Assembly (NCBI GenBank): GCA_020747065.1
Contig: JAGMVK010000005.1
Span: 1,488,001-1,552,000 of the forward strand
Length of the DNA stretch: 64,000 nt
Reading direction: 5' to 3'
Source of the DNA: Cadophora sp. MPI-SDFR-AT-0126
Taxonomy: Eukaryota; Ascomycota; Leotiomycetes; Helotiales; Ploettnerulaceae
A program made the translations under genes and the position numbers. Under the pieces are notes generated by a model, which saw nothing but the letters and a program-made list of their open reading frames with translations, was not told where the DNA came from and made no database searches. Positions 1-13,875 of this stretch are shown piece by piece; position 1 is the first letter of the stretch; every line of letters begins with the position of its first letter.

Positions 1-3000
1 GAAGCTGGCAAAATGACAAAGGTTCCACATCTCGTAGACTTTTACCCACACGTCAACCAACCTAGTCGAAGAAATGACCGCACCGCGGGGTTGGACCTGG
101 TCATGTCTTGCCTCAGCAGTCGCCGAGGACAAGCAGGACCCTTCTTTTGGTGCCGCGTTTCCTTGGATGTCGGCTCCCGCACCCAAATGTGACATGATTA
201 CAATGATTACAGTACCTACAATTTCAGAACATCGCTTCACGATACGCAGACAGGTCAATGTACCGCTGGCCATGAAGCATCGTCAATTTTACCATCAATC
301 AGCGGCCGCAAAATACCTCGACGCCATGGCCTACTTTCAAGAACTACCTTCGATAGACCTATTACCCAACCGCCTATCAGTCCGGGACAGTTACTTTCCG
401 TACGCAACGGTTGCTAGAGTCTGTCCACAGCTGTGGCAAAACAATAGTCCGACCCTTGGTCGATCTTGAATCTTGATCTGCCTTGCCGTGCTTTACGCTG
501 GCAATACCAAATCTGCAGTGTAAGATCCCAAGGTTTCCAAGAGGTACGGAGGAGCATGCATCAAAACGGGCGCATGCATGCATGTCGGTCGCCTTGAACG
601 AACTACTCTCGTCCAGCCAGATTGAGTTTTCGGAATACGGACGCATGTACGGAGATACGTGTCCTGGTTTTGGGTTTGGCTTCTCCTCTCCCCATCTCCA
701 AAGTGCTCGCGCCGCCATGCCAATGTCAAGTCACCGCAATCCTTGCACGCTGTCTTGAATACCTGCAGCGATCGTGGGTGCGGTCATCCCGTTCTGAACC
801 ATCCCTCCTTCCTCAGCCAGCGTCGACCCTCGGCAACCACGGCAGACAGCCAGAAAACGACATCGACTATCTATCCTGGACTCTTCATCCCATCTCTGTA
901 GCTCTGCTCATTCCCGGTCCTACTCCCTGGTCTTGACCCGCTGCTCTGTGCAGAGAATGCAAGATACGCTTCAGCGCATGACAGGCCAGGTAAGGACCCG
1001 CCTCCCAACCTGAGACCCTCGTCGCCTGTTCCTGGAAGCGAGCAGGTATTTCTCTGTTGGACACTTCTTCAGCTGACTTGATGTCCAAACAATTAATTAA
1101 CACATGACGCTCAAAATAGCCTTGTGTTGTTCTATGTTCCCTCCCCCCCCCACCTTTCAGCAGCGCATGAAAGAGTTGCTGCTGATCAGATCGCATCCCA
1201 TCGTAATACTGCGCACATTGGCCGACGCCTACTCCGAGTTCTGACATGAATTGTTCTTAGTCGTCTGATCTAGACAATTTTGAGTTTGCCTTGCAGGAGT
1301 ACTCCAGAATTCCAAGCCCGGTGACAGGGCCAGCTATCCCTGGGGATGGCCTGCAATTTGCTCGGCCTAGACAGCGCGTCATTGACACCGGCAGCGACTA
1401 AGACTTTGTTCCAAACCCAAACCAAAGTTCCCGCCTGCTTCCCGCCCGCTGTCTAGGGAGTCCAGGAACGCCATCGCTCGTGCTTCGGCCCACTACGGCC
1501 CAGGCCAGCGGTCCACTGACAGCTCCCGAAGTGACCTAGCCGAGTCGTCGTTAAACTTTGAACATGCGGAGCGCTGAAAAGCCGTTTCTAGCTTCAACCC
1601 TGTTGTCCTTCTGGAATATTAAATGTCGCGACAGCCGAAATTCTGTTGCTCGCTCTGTGCGTCCTCGTATGAAGGAGAGAAGGGAGTGAGTGCGTGCGTG
1701 CGTGTCGATTCTGGCGAGCACTGCAAACTCCGAACTTCAAACCGCAAATCGCAAACTTCAAACTCCTGTATGAAATACTTCGGATGGGTTTCGCAGCGGG
1801 ACGATCATGCTGATGGCCGTGGCGCCGGAGCCTCTACCTCTCGTGAATCAATAGCAAAACCACGATCACCACTAGCCGAGCTCTCTCAGGTCCTCGGAGG
1901 ACAAAAAGCTGTCGCAACCGTAGCAGTGACTTTAGAAGTACATCGATACAGAGTAATATCACGATCGTCGCCTCGGGAAAGCATAAAACGGCTACGTGCA
2001 ATGAATACCCTGTCAATAGTTCGTTAACTTTGCTCGATTCGCAGAGCATATCGTCGTCGGCATCGACCAGGAACAAGCGGCTGCGGACAATTAAACTAAG
2101 CGGCACCGTCTCCATTTCCACGTTTGTTCAGGCATCATCGATTTAACTTTCCAACTCGTCCGATATTGACTGGGAGTTGTTAGACTTGCTAGCATTATTT
2201 ATGCATGCCATTCCTATCTGAGCAACACAGACGGGGAAAGCTCGGACATCATTCATGCCTTCGACTTGGGACGAGTCAGAACATGACTTGGTGAGCAGTT
2301 TATTTCGATGAACCTAGTCCTCCTGTTATTGGGGCGGGGGGTAAATGCTCTCCGGAACTGTTCCAGGAGCGGTTACTCGTTGTCTCCTACAGATTATCAT
2401 GGTCTTCAAGGCTCTTCACGCGGTACAGGTCTGTATCTGCACGCGAATATTGCCAAGAAGGCCCTTATTGGATGGTTTGCGAGGACCAGAGCTGCTTGAA
2501 CTTCTGAGATTGAAACCTATGCATTGGGCTACATCGCCGTCATCACCAACCTCACAAGCGCAACTAGATTGGCACCATGGAGCACTCCTTGTGCCTGCTA
2601 GCCAGCCCCTCAAAATCGACTTGGGAAAAACGGCATCGGACTGAAATGCCGTATCAAGAATGTCAAATTCTATTTATTTCTATCTGGAACAACAGAAAAG
2701 CGCGTGCTGAGGGGCAGATGCACAGTGCGGGCAGAACCGCTCTGCAGAAATCATCAGACGGTCAGGATACCACGGTTTCGTTCGGTGCCTCGGATAGAAG
2801 CGAAAGTGCCCAGCACAACACATGGGAAATGGATCTTGATCGGGATGTGGATATGGACTGGGGGGGTTTTCCCAACAACAAGAACAGCCACAGACATGCT
2901 CCAGGGTTGGCTCGAGCACGGTGCCTGTCAATTTCCCGCCATCAACAGGAGGGGTGGCGCGTCTAGGACGATTATTGGACACTGCGCTATTGAATCCCTG

Positions 3001-4900
3001 ATCTTGCTGGACGAGTTTGACGACCTTGCAGTTGCAGCCCTGGCCCAATACGACAATCATAATATAGACAGGGACAGGAGGCCTGTGGAAGAGCCCTGCC
3101 ATGCCTGTGATTGAAAACCCACAAGAGCCTCGTGGCAATGGCACCATCTCAGCTTCGCTAAGAATAGGGGCCACTTCTTATCAATCCGGATCTCATCTAA
3201 TCAAGTATCACACAACGCAAGTCAAACTCGCAAAATCTTGCAGCGACATCTTATGCAGCCACCAACTTCGCACGTCCAGCCATTCTTTTCTTGTTCCCAG
3301 AGGAGACACCGTATCTCCATACAAGTGTTCCGTGCTTTACGCCTCACTGCTCAATCTCCAGGCACCGCCACGCCGTCAACAGGGAAGACCTGCAAAATAA
3401 GATGAACCCCGCCGGTGACCTTCCTTTCTCGAATGACCCCTCTCACTTTTTCATCTACATAGTGCGGAATGCATCACCAATGTCAAGAATTTTAAAGTAA
3501 GCACGTGGAACCAGACCCGCCCGCGTAACCTCTTCGAGCAGCTGAGATGTCACCGTTGTGAGTCTAGCTGGTGACGCGGGTCCAGATACTTGATTTAATG
3601 CAATAGCAAAGTCTTCAACAGAGCGGAGTACACGGCACCTGATGGAAATGACGCCTCGTAAAGCAAGTTCAGAATTTGTTACTTTGCTTCGGTGGCTGTA
3701 TGTTTTCGGGCGGCTCCCCATGCTCACATGTGTATCCCATCTTGCTCGTGGCAACCGAAAGTGGGACGGCGATATTAAAAGCAATCCATCTCAAACAGAC
3801 CATCGAAATTGGGGCTGGATGGGGAAATACAGTTGCAGCCCGACCGGCGTCGCGTTTATTGCAGGACTCGTCAGCGAGATGCGGGGGGCATGGAATGCAT
3901 TGAGAGCCGTGCGAAAGAAAAAGAAGCGTCCCCGTCCATCGCGGCGTGCGTCAGGAAGAAAACTGGAAGGCATAAATTTCACTCATTTCAAACGGAAAAT
4001 ATACCTCCACACGAGCCCCTCGGTGATCCATTTGGCCATATTGTTCCGATCGGGTCCGAGCCTCTGTGCGTAATTGATACGATGGAGACTGTCCGTCCGA
4101 TCTTGCCTCAACGGTAAAGGTAATCAAACTCTATCTCAATGTCACTCAAGTGTTTCGAAGCTTCACAGCTTCAGACAAGACAAGACAGACAGATATTCTC
4201 AACCCAACAGATACCATATGCAATGCCACCTTGCTGACGCCCCTGGCCTGCGCTCTGGTCCAGAATCCAATAAGATTCGCTTCTAGGTCATCTTATCCGA
4301 CGCTCTGGTTCGCACAAAGCGCAAGCCTGAAGCGGCGGCGTCGATCTTGCAGAGCACAGTGGTAGCGAGGGCTCCTTGTCAGCGGTTGACGATCATCAGA
4401 AAAGCCTGATGCAACTCCAGAGCTTGGCGATACCTGTGCTGGCGATTATTCCCGGTCCATAAGCACAACCCATGCCGAAATTGGAGCAGATCCGAACATG
4501 GCCATCGTCAAAGCGCATCGTAAAAGGACATTTAATTTCGTGTTTTGTGCTTCAGGTAAGGTGTTCATGCTCGTACAAATCAGCGGCACGCCTCTAAGTT
4601 TGCCCTCGAACCAAAGTACACCTCACTACATGAGCTCTTACTGCGGCTTATATATTCCTCATTTCCTGAATCAACCAGAGATGGGAAGGCTGGTTCATCG
4701 ATTGCGAATCGATAGTATCGACACTATTGCCCCCCCTCCCCACAGTCTCAGCCTCGTATACCTTAATTCACGAGCTAAGAAGGAAGACTATGCGATGTTA
4801 TCGCATCGGCAATCTCCTGGCGTCGACACTGTTCCTGACTGCCGCCAGCCGTGGCTGAACCGGCACGCCCCCGCTCAATAATTTCATCAGCCTCACATGA
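1..4900. other. Gene-free stretch, left part
   Basis: I find no supportable gene here. The open frames are short, lie on both strands, mostly begin at non-ATG codons and match no family I know. The base composition is ordinary, not the strong AT bias of RIP-ruined repeats. Small simple-sequence tracts occur: a run of ten C near 1143-1152, a GTGC/GTGT tract near 1690-1706, and GCAT repeats at 572-584. It could be the long promoter and leader region of a gene beyond the left edge, but nothing in the sequence proves that. Confidence 0.5.
572..584. repeat. GCAT tetranucleotide tract
   Basis: Three consecutive GCAT units plus one base. The same motif recurs as a longer tract near 8.2 kb in the same gene-free region. 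Confidence 0.7.
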
Positions 4901-7900
4901 GTGTGACCAGTTTTTCCATGTTGGGGGAACGAGGCTGACATCTGGAAGTGTTCCAGCCTCGTCAGGCTATCGTGCCAAATAGGTTACACAAGCTCCGCAC
5001 TCATGCTGCCTCAGTCGTTGGCATGGAAGCCCATGTTCTTCGAATGGTGTTTTCACTCCATCTTTTACAAGCGCTAGTTTGGCGTTCACTGTTTCTTCTC
5101 AAAATTGCCGTGTTGAACAGTCGGTTCATTTTCACGTTCACTTGGAATAAATGTATCAACGTTCATTTTACCTTTTTCTAATCAGAATTGCGAGTTTTCT
5201 ATTCATTGTTAGAGTTAGCTGCCCAGGGTACGAAGCTCAAGATCTACACATCACTACGCCCAGATCTGCGATGCCAACATAGAGCGAGCTTGTCATTACT
5301 TTCGTATCTCAGCCAGTCAGGAAAGGCATCAAGGCGCCCTCCCAACGGCGAACAATTATTTCACATGCTTGAACGACCCGGTCTTCCGTCCTTCACAGGC
5401 TCATGATCAAGATCAAAGTTCCCGTTTTTGCCTCCCAAAAAACAGGAATCCCAGTGCCGCGACCCGTGCGGTCACCAGCAGATAGTCAAACTTTCAAGAT
5501 CGAGAGATTCGTATGGCAGATATTTTCCTAGGTCTTGGAGAAGCCTAGAAACTGTTAAAGCTTATTTGACTATTGGCTGAGGCACATTTCGACTCACACA
5601 AGTGTGCGCACATCTCGTACAGCGTTAAGCAATTTTGGTATAAGCCTGCATTTCCCCACATCACGGATATATCTTTTTTTGCTTCCTCCTTGGTCATGAG
5701 TAGGCCGTGGGACTCGGCACCGGCACCCCTCCGAGCCAACAGCCTTGCTGCGACAGCCAGTCAACCGTCAACGGTCAGACCTGATGCTACTGTATGTGCG
5801 CTATTCTCGAGGGTCAGAGTGCAGCCGAAATGTCGATTCTATTCCTACTCGAGTAGATATGGAAGCTGGTCTAAGTAGAACCCGCCATCTAGACCTAATC
5901 GAGCAAATCTCTAGCGAGATATGCGCGGTTTGAGGACCCCAGCGTAGCACCAACGCCAATCCTCGCCTTAGATCCTTCGTCTCGATGATGTGCATCTGCC
6001 ATCCAACCGCGAAAAGTGAGTGTACTTGCCTCACCCGCCAAACTGGCACCAGAAGGTGTGGCTGACCAGCAGCGCTTTGGCTGAAAGGATTCAGGCTTTG
6101 ATCCAGTCATCATTTCCTCTGACACCTGCCAAATATCACTCGATTCAATAGACTGCTGCGCTACGGCTCCGAAAGGCCACATGCAGAATGTTGCAATTTC
6201 CCAGCCTTATCGGAATGGCATAGCCTTGCCATTAACATGTCATTATCGTGTAGATTTATCGATAACCTCACCAGCCAAAATTCGATAGTGGTGCTTCCAA
6301 GACGGCTTTCACCCATGTGCTTAAAAGGTCCGGCCGACGCCCCGACCTCCGCTTGCACATGATCCTCCCTATTTCCCATTTTCTCCTATTCTCCAGTTGC
6401 CGAATCTTGGTAACTTTAGTCTGCAAGCCGCCGCTAACTCTTTAGCAAGGCGATCAGATCGGAGGATCACCGCCGTCATGTCTCTGTTCGGAAGCAACTC
6501 CGAGAGAGTTTGAAAAATTCAAATCTGTCACCCATTGTACGCAGTTCTTGAGCTCCACCACAGAACAGGACGCCGGGACATGAGGCGATTGCACCGTCGT
6601 TCTTGGATTTTGCTTTCTTTTCCGGCCGTGCTTCTACGAGCTGCTACTGAGATCCGGTTCTTCGTGAATCGGTACGCTTGCACATAGACTACGTTGTAAG
6701 GGTTTAGCTGGGTGCCTTAGGTGATTCGGTTAGTCCTTGGTGTCGGTAATGAGCAATCCTTGCTTTTCTGAATGGCATCTCGAAGGGAAAATTCTCGTTA
6801 AGGTAAATAACTATGCGTTCTATCCCTCCCAACCCCCATACCCGACAAAAGAAAACAAGGGATCGTCTCGCTAATCTCACCGGTGACGTGCAAATCAGGC
6901 ATGGTGCTCTCCAAGAACCGTCCTGTAAGTACAACAAAGCTAGCAGAACGTAAAATCTTCATGTTACCTTCCGCCGGAAAGCCATTTAATCCCAGCTTTC
7001 TGCTCTAGCGGATCTGTCTGGATGGCGATCGCACAGCTACTGCACGTATCAGTACGGCACCAGGGTCCCAAGACCCCGGCTGCTTCATTCAGGCTGTTGT
7101 TGACAAGGAGGAGAACAAAAACAAATCATGAATTATGTCATCATTTCTCTACACAGACACCCCCTCCTTCAGGATGCCAGTCTCCAGAGTTGCTTTCGCC
7201 TATTCATACTGCTTCAAGGAACAAGCCTAAGAGTATATTTTGATCGACATAAGATATACACATTTCGGAGATGCGGGGACTGATAGCACAGTATGGTTTG
7301 GAAAACTTGAGCTAAAGCTGACATTGGCATTGCAGCTCAGGATCCGACCAGATCCGTGTCTAGACTTCAAGATTCAAATATTGGACTCCAAAAGCCAGGA
7401 GAACAGACGACTGCCTCGTATCGCCTTCTTTAGCCTCCGTTGGCAAAGTTGCTGTCTGGCTACCATACGGCCTCAAAGCTCGACACTCCTAGCTGTCTAG
7501 ACAACTTCCCAATTCGGCATTCTTGAAGTTGTGTTTGTCCGGCGGTCTTTTCTTCGTCATGTCGTACGCTAGTACATCATTAATGTCCGCGAATAAGCGA
7601 AATGTCATCGTGAGACCTGTGCCACCACCTAATAATACCATAGGGAGGTACACTTCCACAAAACGAGAGTGCATGGGTGTCATTTTACACGCGTTCACAT
7701 TCATCACACACCTGTGTCAATCGAAACTGTAAAAGCACAAGCCACGACCACATGCTCTCCTTTATCCAAGACATGTATCTGCAGCCTCAAATCCGACTTG
7801 TCAAAAAGTTTCAGACATCGGATGCTGAACCGCAAGCCTTCAAACAATCCCAGCTAGACCAAGAAAACAAGTCTCATAAACGAAATACCTAAATAAGCTT

Positions 7901-10508
7901 AGACCTACCTGAGCACGATCGATTCAATTCAATCACGATCGGATCAGATAATTACTACTACGGAGAAAAAAGCGGCAGATCACGATCGATCATTAGAGCG
8001 TCCGCGCCCCCTCGCAAGAAAAAGTAATCATGCGCCCGCGCACGCATGAACACACTAAACCAAACAGACCAAGCGAGCGTGGCGATGGAAAATAAAAATC
8101 CTCCGCATAAGAAACAAAACACTTGTGTGCATGTCTCAAAAAGCCTCAGCCACGCAACAACGCCCATGGCACGATATGTCCGCTCAACAATGCATGCATG
8201 CATGCATTTGTAGTTGCTCATGCGGTAGTTGTTCATGCATAGTCTCGGAGTAATAGTAAGTAATAATACGATGAAACAAGCAAAGGGTGGGTGGGAAACA
8301 TAAACGATGATATGGCTGAGACATGATCTGATCTGCTCTGATCCATTCCGAATCTGTGTGCATGTCCGTGTGTATATGTGTCTAAGAGTTTGTGAGACAG
8401 AAACTTAATAGATCGAAATCGGATCGGAAGGGGGAGTATCAGATCTATATCGAATTCAGAGTCCGGATGGAGAATAGGGACAATGGGATCAGGGGTTCGG
8501 GACTTGGGGACTTGGGTTGAAGTTTCCGGAGGATCTTTAAAAAAGTAAATCTTGTTCCTATATTGGTGCCTTGCATACAATAGGAAATTATGTGGTGGGG
8601 TGGATTATTTTGATTCATACGTCGGATCGAGGACCAGATCTGTTTCCGTGTACTTTTCGCTTCTCATATTTGTTTTTGTTCGGAGCTCACTCAGATATCA
8701 GAACCCGAATGCGAATAAAAACAACAAAAACCAAAGCCTACATGTCTCATTTTCTCGTTCTTAATAAATGAAGAGGAGCGAAGGAGGCAATGTACTTTTG
8801 TATTGGTGATCGAAAGCTTTGGGAATTGGCAGGCAAGCGAGCAACACCATGAAAGTTCTTCACTTCACGATGAACAACGGTTTTCTCGAGCCAGAAGCAT
8901 GTGTATCCACTGATCGTGCATTCTCTCCGAATATATAAACATTCAGCGGACAGTTTTTCTTCCTTCATTTCTTTTTTTCGGTTATCCTCCGAGCAAAAGT
9001 AAACACGAGGAATTATTGGCACGTACTGTGCGACATGAACATCTTTCCTCTTTTTCTCATGCTTGCATTTAATAGCAGATTTTCTCCTCTAGTATCGATT
9101 TTGAGACCCTCGGTATTCCACTTGCTCATTCGCTGTTTCCTGTGCTGTTCAAAGCCATTTTACAAACCTTCTCAAGAAACCCTTACCCTGCTAATGCCAA
9201 TCCCAAGACATGCATCAACAGCTTCGTATATGTGCGGTTATACCAGCATAACCTACATCTCCGGGACTATGCATGAACTGATCTCGGAGCTTACACCCCA
9301 GCGACTTCTCCACCTGTTCTCATTCCTCCGTCGTTCAAGTCATTTGATATTCCTGTGGCTCACGAAACACTTCCCAATCCATATGCTTGCATGTATGATG
9401 CACACAGATGTAGATGTCCAAGCGCCTTTTGGAAAATCTCCACGAGCAAGACTCTGAAGCTTGTGTGCTGCGTTGTGATACTCGATTTACTTGGCTGGCG
9501 TTTGCAAATCCCTTTGGAAATTTCTGTTGCCTTTGAAACCTCGAATTGATGTCGAATACGCAACAGCAATAACACCAACATTTCTCAGCCGCAACTTTGT
9601 GACCCAGTCAAATGCCTCCTTGACACTCTAGGAAATACTTTCGTGCAACAGAATAGACATGAAGCCCATCAAGTCAACCGAAGTCAAAATAACCATCCTC
9701 CTCCCCCCAACAACGGAAATAAATAAAATGGATGCCAACTTCAGCCCCATCATAGTCTATGCATCGCAGCGCATATCACTGTACCACAACATATATACAA
9801 ACAGCCCATCAACCAATGCAATTTCCATCCTCCTCGGAAGCAAGCGAACAGATCGCCATTTTCTAGCCAACATTACCTACTTCAGGTAGTCTTGGCTCCC
9901 GAGGAGTTCGGAGCGGTGATTTGCATGCATATGCTGTGTCGCGCTCGCATTAGGCGGTGTACGTATGTCCGTACGCAGCTTCGTGCGTGAACAGGAGGGG
10001 TTGAGATGCGTGTCTGGAAATGGAAAGGGTAAGCGCATCTTGCGGTGAGGGTAGCGAGGGAAAAACAGTCGGAAAGGGATTGGAGGGAAATAAGCGAGAA
10101 ACGTAAATAGAAACGAAATGAAATTCGGCTTTAGTTGCTCAAATAGCAAGAAATTTGAGCAGTCAGTGACCTGAAAGAATAGCAGAGACATGGTCTTAAG
10201 CAGATCAAACAAGTTGGTGCTAGGGTGAGAGGAGTCCATGTGTCAAGTTCCACAGGGAGAACCTTCAGGTGATTGATGGCATTTAGTTACATTGCATACA
10301 TGTAGTGCGATTAAGTCTGACGCCGTGCCACTACTTCTCGGCCTCGAGATCCGAGAATGAAGCCAATCGAATCGCCTTCCACCCGCTTCCCTTCCTACGC
10401 TGTGCTACAACTCCCGGACAGAACAGAGAAAATACAAGAAACAAAGAGGGAATAATTTTTACAAGACAGAGAGACGGAGCCGATGACAAGAATCGCTTGG
10501 AAAATAAA
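4901..10508. other. Gene-free stretch, right part
   Basis: No gene can be supported. There are AT-rich patches around 5050-5190, 7960-8000 and 8900-8960, several TATATA-like sites and a GCAT tract at 8191-8207. The end nearest 10.5 kb is the 3' flank of the peroxisomal Lon gene. A 120-codon ATG-initiated frame on the minus strand at 9877-10239 has no recognisable features and lies where a Lon 3' UTR or downstream DNA would be expected. Confidence 0.45.
8191..8207. repeat. GCAT tetranucleotide tract
   Basis: A 17-base run of the self-complementary unit TGCA/GCAT. It is a short microsatellite in non-coding DNA. Confidence 0.75.
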
Positions 10509-13500
10509 CTACAATCGGCTCTCAATACCAGCAAAATTCTGCTCTCCAGGCCAGTGGACACCAGGCCAGACGTGCTGCATTGCCTCCCAGATGTGCCTGT
10601 AAGATTAGTCAGTGTTGGATGTTGAAGGAGTCGTTGAGATGCATACCTGACGTGGATAATTTCCAATCCATCCTTGACTTCCTGTGGAAGATCTTTGGCG
10701 CTAAATGACGTTAGGTCTCGGACAGATCAACGGGTCCATTGCATGCTTACTCTTTCTTGTTCTGTGCAGGCAGGAGGACGGTCTTGACGCCAGCACGAAG
10801 TGCGCCAATGAGCTTTTCCTTGATGCCTCCGACAGCAGTAACACGGCCACGAAGAGAAATTTCACCCTATATCGTGTCAGTCGAGTCCCAGAGAATGGGT
10901 CAGGTACAACGTACAGTCATAGCCATGGTTGGCGGGACGGCCTTGCCGGAGAACAAGGAGATGAGTGCAATCGTATGCGCCATCCCAGCTGAAGGTCCAT
11001 CCTGGAACTGGTTAGAAAATGGTAGAAGATTACAAGGGTGGACATACCTTCGGAATTGCCCCTGATGGGCAATGGACGTGGATGCTGCGGTTCTTCATGA
11101 TGTTTTCCGAGGGATCGGCTGTCAACCCTAGCTCGTAGGCATGGGCTTTCACCCAGCTTAGTGCTACCTCGACACTCTCCTTTAGGACGTCTCCCAACTT
11201 TCCTGTGAGCTGCACGCTCCCGCTTCCAGGCATGTCGGCGACTTCAATAAAAAGTATGCTCCCGTTGCCACCTGAGCTGTAAGCCACGAGACCGGTCACG
11301 ATCCCAGGTCGACTGATCACTTTCCGTTAGCACATGCTTCGCCACAATATAAATTCGGAGATTTTGTATCTCCTATCTTGCATTTCACGCGGTTGCCCAC
11401 GGTACTGGGAACACGACGTCGGGAACAAATGTCAGGGGTAACGGGATGAAGTACCTTGTTTTCTCGGCAATTTCTTCGTCGTATTTCTCTATTCCGAGAA
11501 TCTCCTCGATATCTTCAACAGAGAGTTGAGGTTTGTACTTCTCTGCGAAACGTGTCAATACATGTTATCCTGCCAGTGTCATGAAGGACTTACCTGTGTG
11601 GCCAGCGTCTTTGGCTTCGGCGTATTCAACAGCTTTCGCACGACAGACTGAGCCGATCTCTCTTTCGAGATTTCTTACTCCGGACTCCCGAGTGTATGAC
11701 TCGATGATTTTGGACACAACCTCGTTGTTGAACTCGACCTGCCCATCCCCGAGACCATCTAGAGGGGGTTAGTAGTTGACAAGGAGGCAGGTCGGAAGGA
11801 ATCTTACTTGTCCGAATCTGCTTAGGGATTAGATGCTGGAGGGCAATATGTCGCTTTTCGAGAGTAGTGTAGCCTGATAGGTTGATGGTTTCCATACGAT
11901 CCAACAGGGGAGGAGGAATAGTATCAAGACTGTTCGCAGTTGCAATGAAAAGAACCTTGCTCAAATCAATTGGAATGTTGACGTAGTGATCGGTAAAGGT
12001 GTGATTCTGCTCGGGATCTAAAACCTCGAGCATGGCCGCCGAAGGGTCGCCGTGAAAATTTGATGTGCTGCAGAAACAATTAGCACGACACTCAGATCTG
12101 CGAGAGACACATGCAGAGGCTAGGAGGCAAAATTCGGATAACGGCAACGTCCCAAGTCGAGCTAAAGAATGTTGAGGATGGCTTGCACAGGGCAAGCATC
12201 CAGGACGTAAGAAATGGAACTCACCCAACTTTATCGATCTCGTCAAGGAGAAAGACAGGATTCGATACACCGACCTTCTTGAGGCCTTGCACAATCAAGC
12301 CAGGCATAGCTGCAACATATGTCCTTCGGTGACCTCGGATTTCTGCTTCGTCTCGCACACCTCCAAGAGAGATGCGATGGAACTTTCGTCCCAAGGCTGT
12401 AGCAACTGATTTAGCCAGACTCGTCTTTCCAACACCAGGGGGTCCAACCAAGAGCAGGATAGGCGATTTGTCGATCATCTTTTTGCTCTTTAGAATCTCC
12501 AATTTCGCTTCTGCCTTCTCTTCTTCTGCCTTTGAAATCTGGGCATTGACATCTTCGTTGATAGACTGTTTGAGCTTAAGCACCGCCAGGTACTCGAGAA
12601 GACGTTTCTTCACTTTGTCAAGTCCATAGTGGTCATCGTCTAATTGCTTCCTTGCTCTCGTCAATGTCTCAACGCCGAGTTGGTCTTCCGTCGTTGCGGT
12701 CCAAGGGATCTCAGTCAAATTTTCCAAGTAATTACGGGTAACCTGATATTCCGCCTGAGCAGGTGACATCTTCTTCAGCCGCTTAAGTTCTCTATCGGCA
12801 ACCTTGGCAGCTTCGGGCGACATTTTGGCAGTTTCGATTTTCTTCTTCAATTCTTCCATCTCATTCGGTTCCTGGTCGTCTTCTCCAGAGCCTCCCATTC
12901 CCAGGCCATTTGGCAATGCCATTCCAGCATTGCCAGGTCTTCGTACCCTCTGGTTATTAATCCTATTCATTTGATCCAGGTCGATGTTTGCAGGAAGACT
13001 CGAGCTTGTAAAGGTTGTAATGCTAACGTTGTTCTTGATGTTTCCGACCTGGCGTTGAAGTAACTCAATGGCTTTCTCAAGACGGTCTTTCACGTCGAGA
13101 GCAGCGAGAACTTCCAGCTTCTCTTCAAAAGAGGCCTCAACTATGTTTGCCATGAAATCCGCCAAGACGCCTGCATCCTGTAATCCCTTTCGTGCAATGT
13201 ATAATTCGAGTCGTCGCGCAAGAATTGGGGATAGTCCAGCGGTTCCAGAAGTCCTGGGAAGAAGTGAGGACAATCGAAGGAGGGTCAGCAGTTCGCGTGA
13301 GAGCTGCTTAAGATGTGCGAATAGGCCCTGCATTGCCACATCTTCCGCGGATATTACTTGTGGATGTTAGCTTATGTCTACCCATCTGCAAATTAGATCC
13401 TACCATCATCATATTCATATGTAACCTCTGCCTCGAAGAAGGGGCGCTCCTGAGTGACCTTATCAATCCGAATCCGAGCAATCCCCTCTACTAACAAAGC

Positions 13501-13875
13501 AAACTCTCCAGTCCCACGTCCCTCGACTCCGGATATCTTCGCAGCCACTCCATAACCAAATATATCATCCTTTGTAGCACTTCCAGGGTTTACATCGCGA
13601 CGTTGCTTGGCTGATGGGTTCCGTTCGTCGCTCGTTATCATCTTCTGGCCATGTCTCGTGAGGAATGGGGAACTTAAGGGTACGCACGCGATATTGACAT
13701 TATCAAGCCTTTGACTATGCGATTTGGATGCCGCTCGACTATAAACATTCGAAAGTAAGGCGGGAATATCAGCGCGGTTGCTGGCAACCGGGATCCTCAG
13801 GACGATGCCGGGGAGGAGGACAGTATCTTTGGCTAAAGGGATAACAGGAAGTGTAATCGCTTTGATGGGTGCCAT
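10509..13875 (-). CDS. Peroxisomal Lon protease (Lon protease homolog 2)
   Basis: This is an ATP-dependent serine protease of the peroxisomal matrix that degrades damaged or unassembled proteins. I reconstruct ten exons (minus strand): 13875-13404, 13356-12225, 12067-11808, 11758-11594, 11542-11455, 11312-11048, 11001-10915, 10866-10751, 10700-10647, 10596-10509, giving 908 aa. The order is an N-terminal substrate-binding domain ([20 protein letters not shown] start), a coiled linker, an AAA+ domain with Walker [10 protein letters not shown] near residue 462 and Walker [11 protein letters not shown] near 525, sensor and arginine region, then the protease domain with catalytic Ser in DGPSAGMA (about Ser798) and Lys in GGIKEK (about 839-841). 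The protein ends in SRL, a PTS1 peroxisomal signal, which separates it from mitochondrial Lon. The start was chosen because the family motif follows at once and there is no mitochondrial presequence. It is divergent from the PLD-like gene. Confidence 0.93.

Noticed and set aside
2680..3174. Cys-rich 164-codon minus-strand frame
   Set aside because: Starts at GTG, shows no signal peptide and matches no Cys-rich family that I know. Overlapping frames on the other strand are equally long.
8191..8207. GCAT tract as a CRISPR-like or regulatory repeat
   Set aside because: It is a simple tetranucleotide microsatellite without spacers, and the genome is eukaryotic.
9877..10239. 120-codon ATG frame on the minus strand
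   Set aside because: Composition is Phe/Pro/Ser-rich without family resemblance. It lies in the 3' flank of Lon and has no other support.
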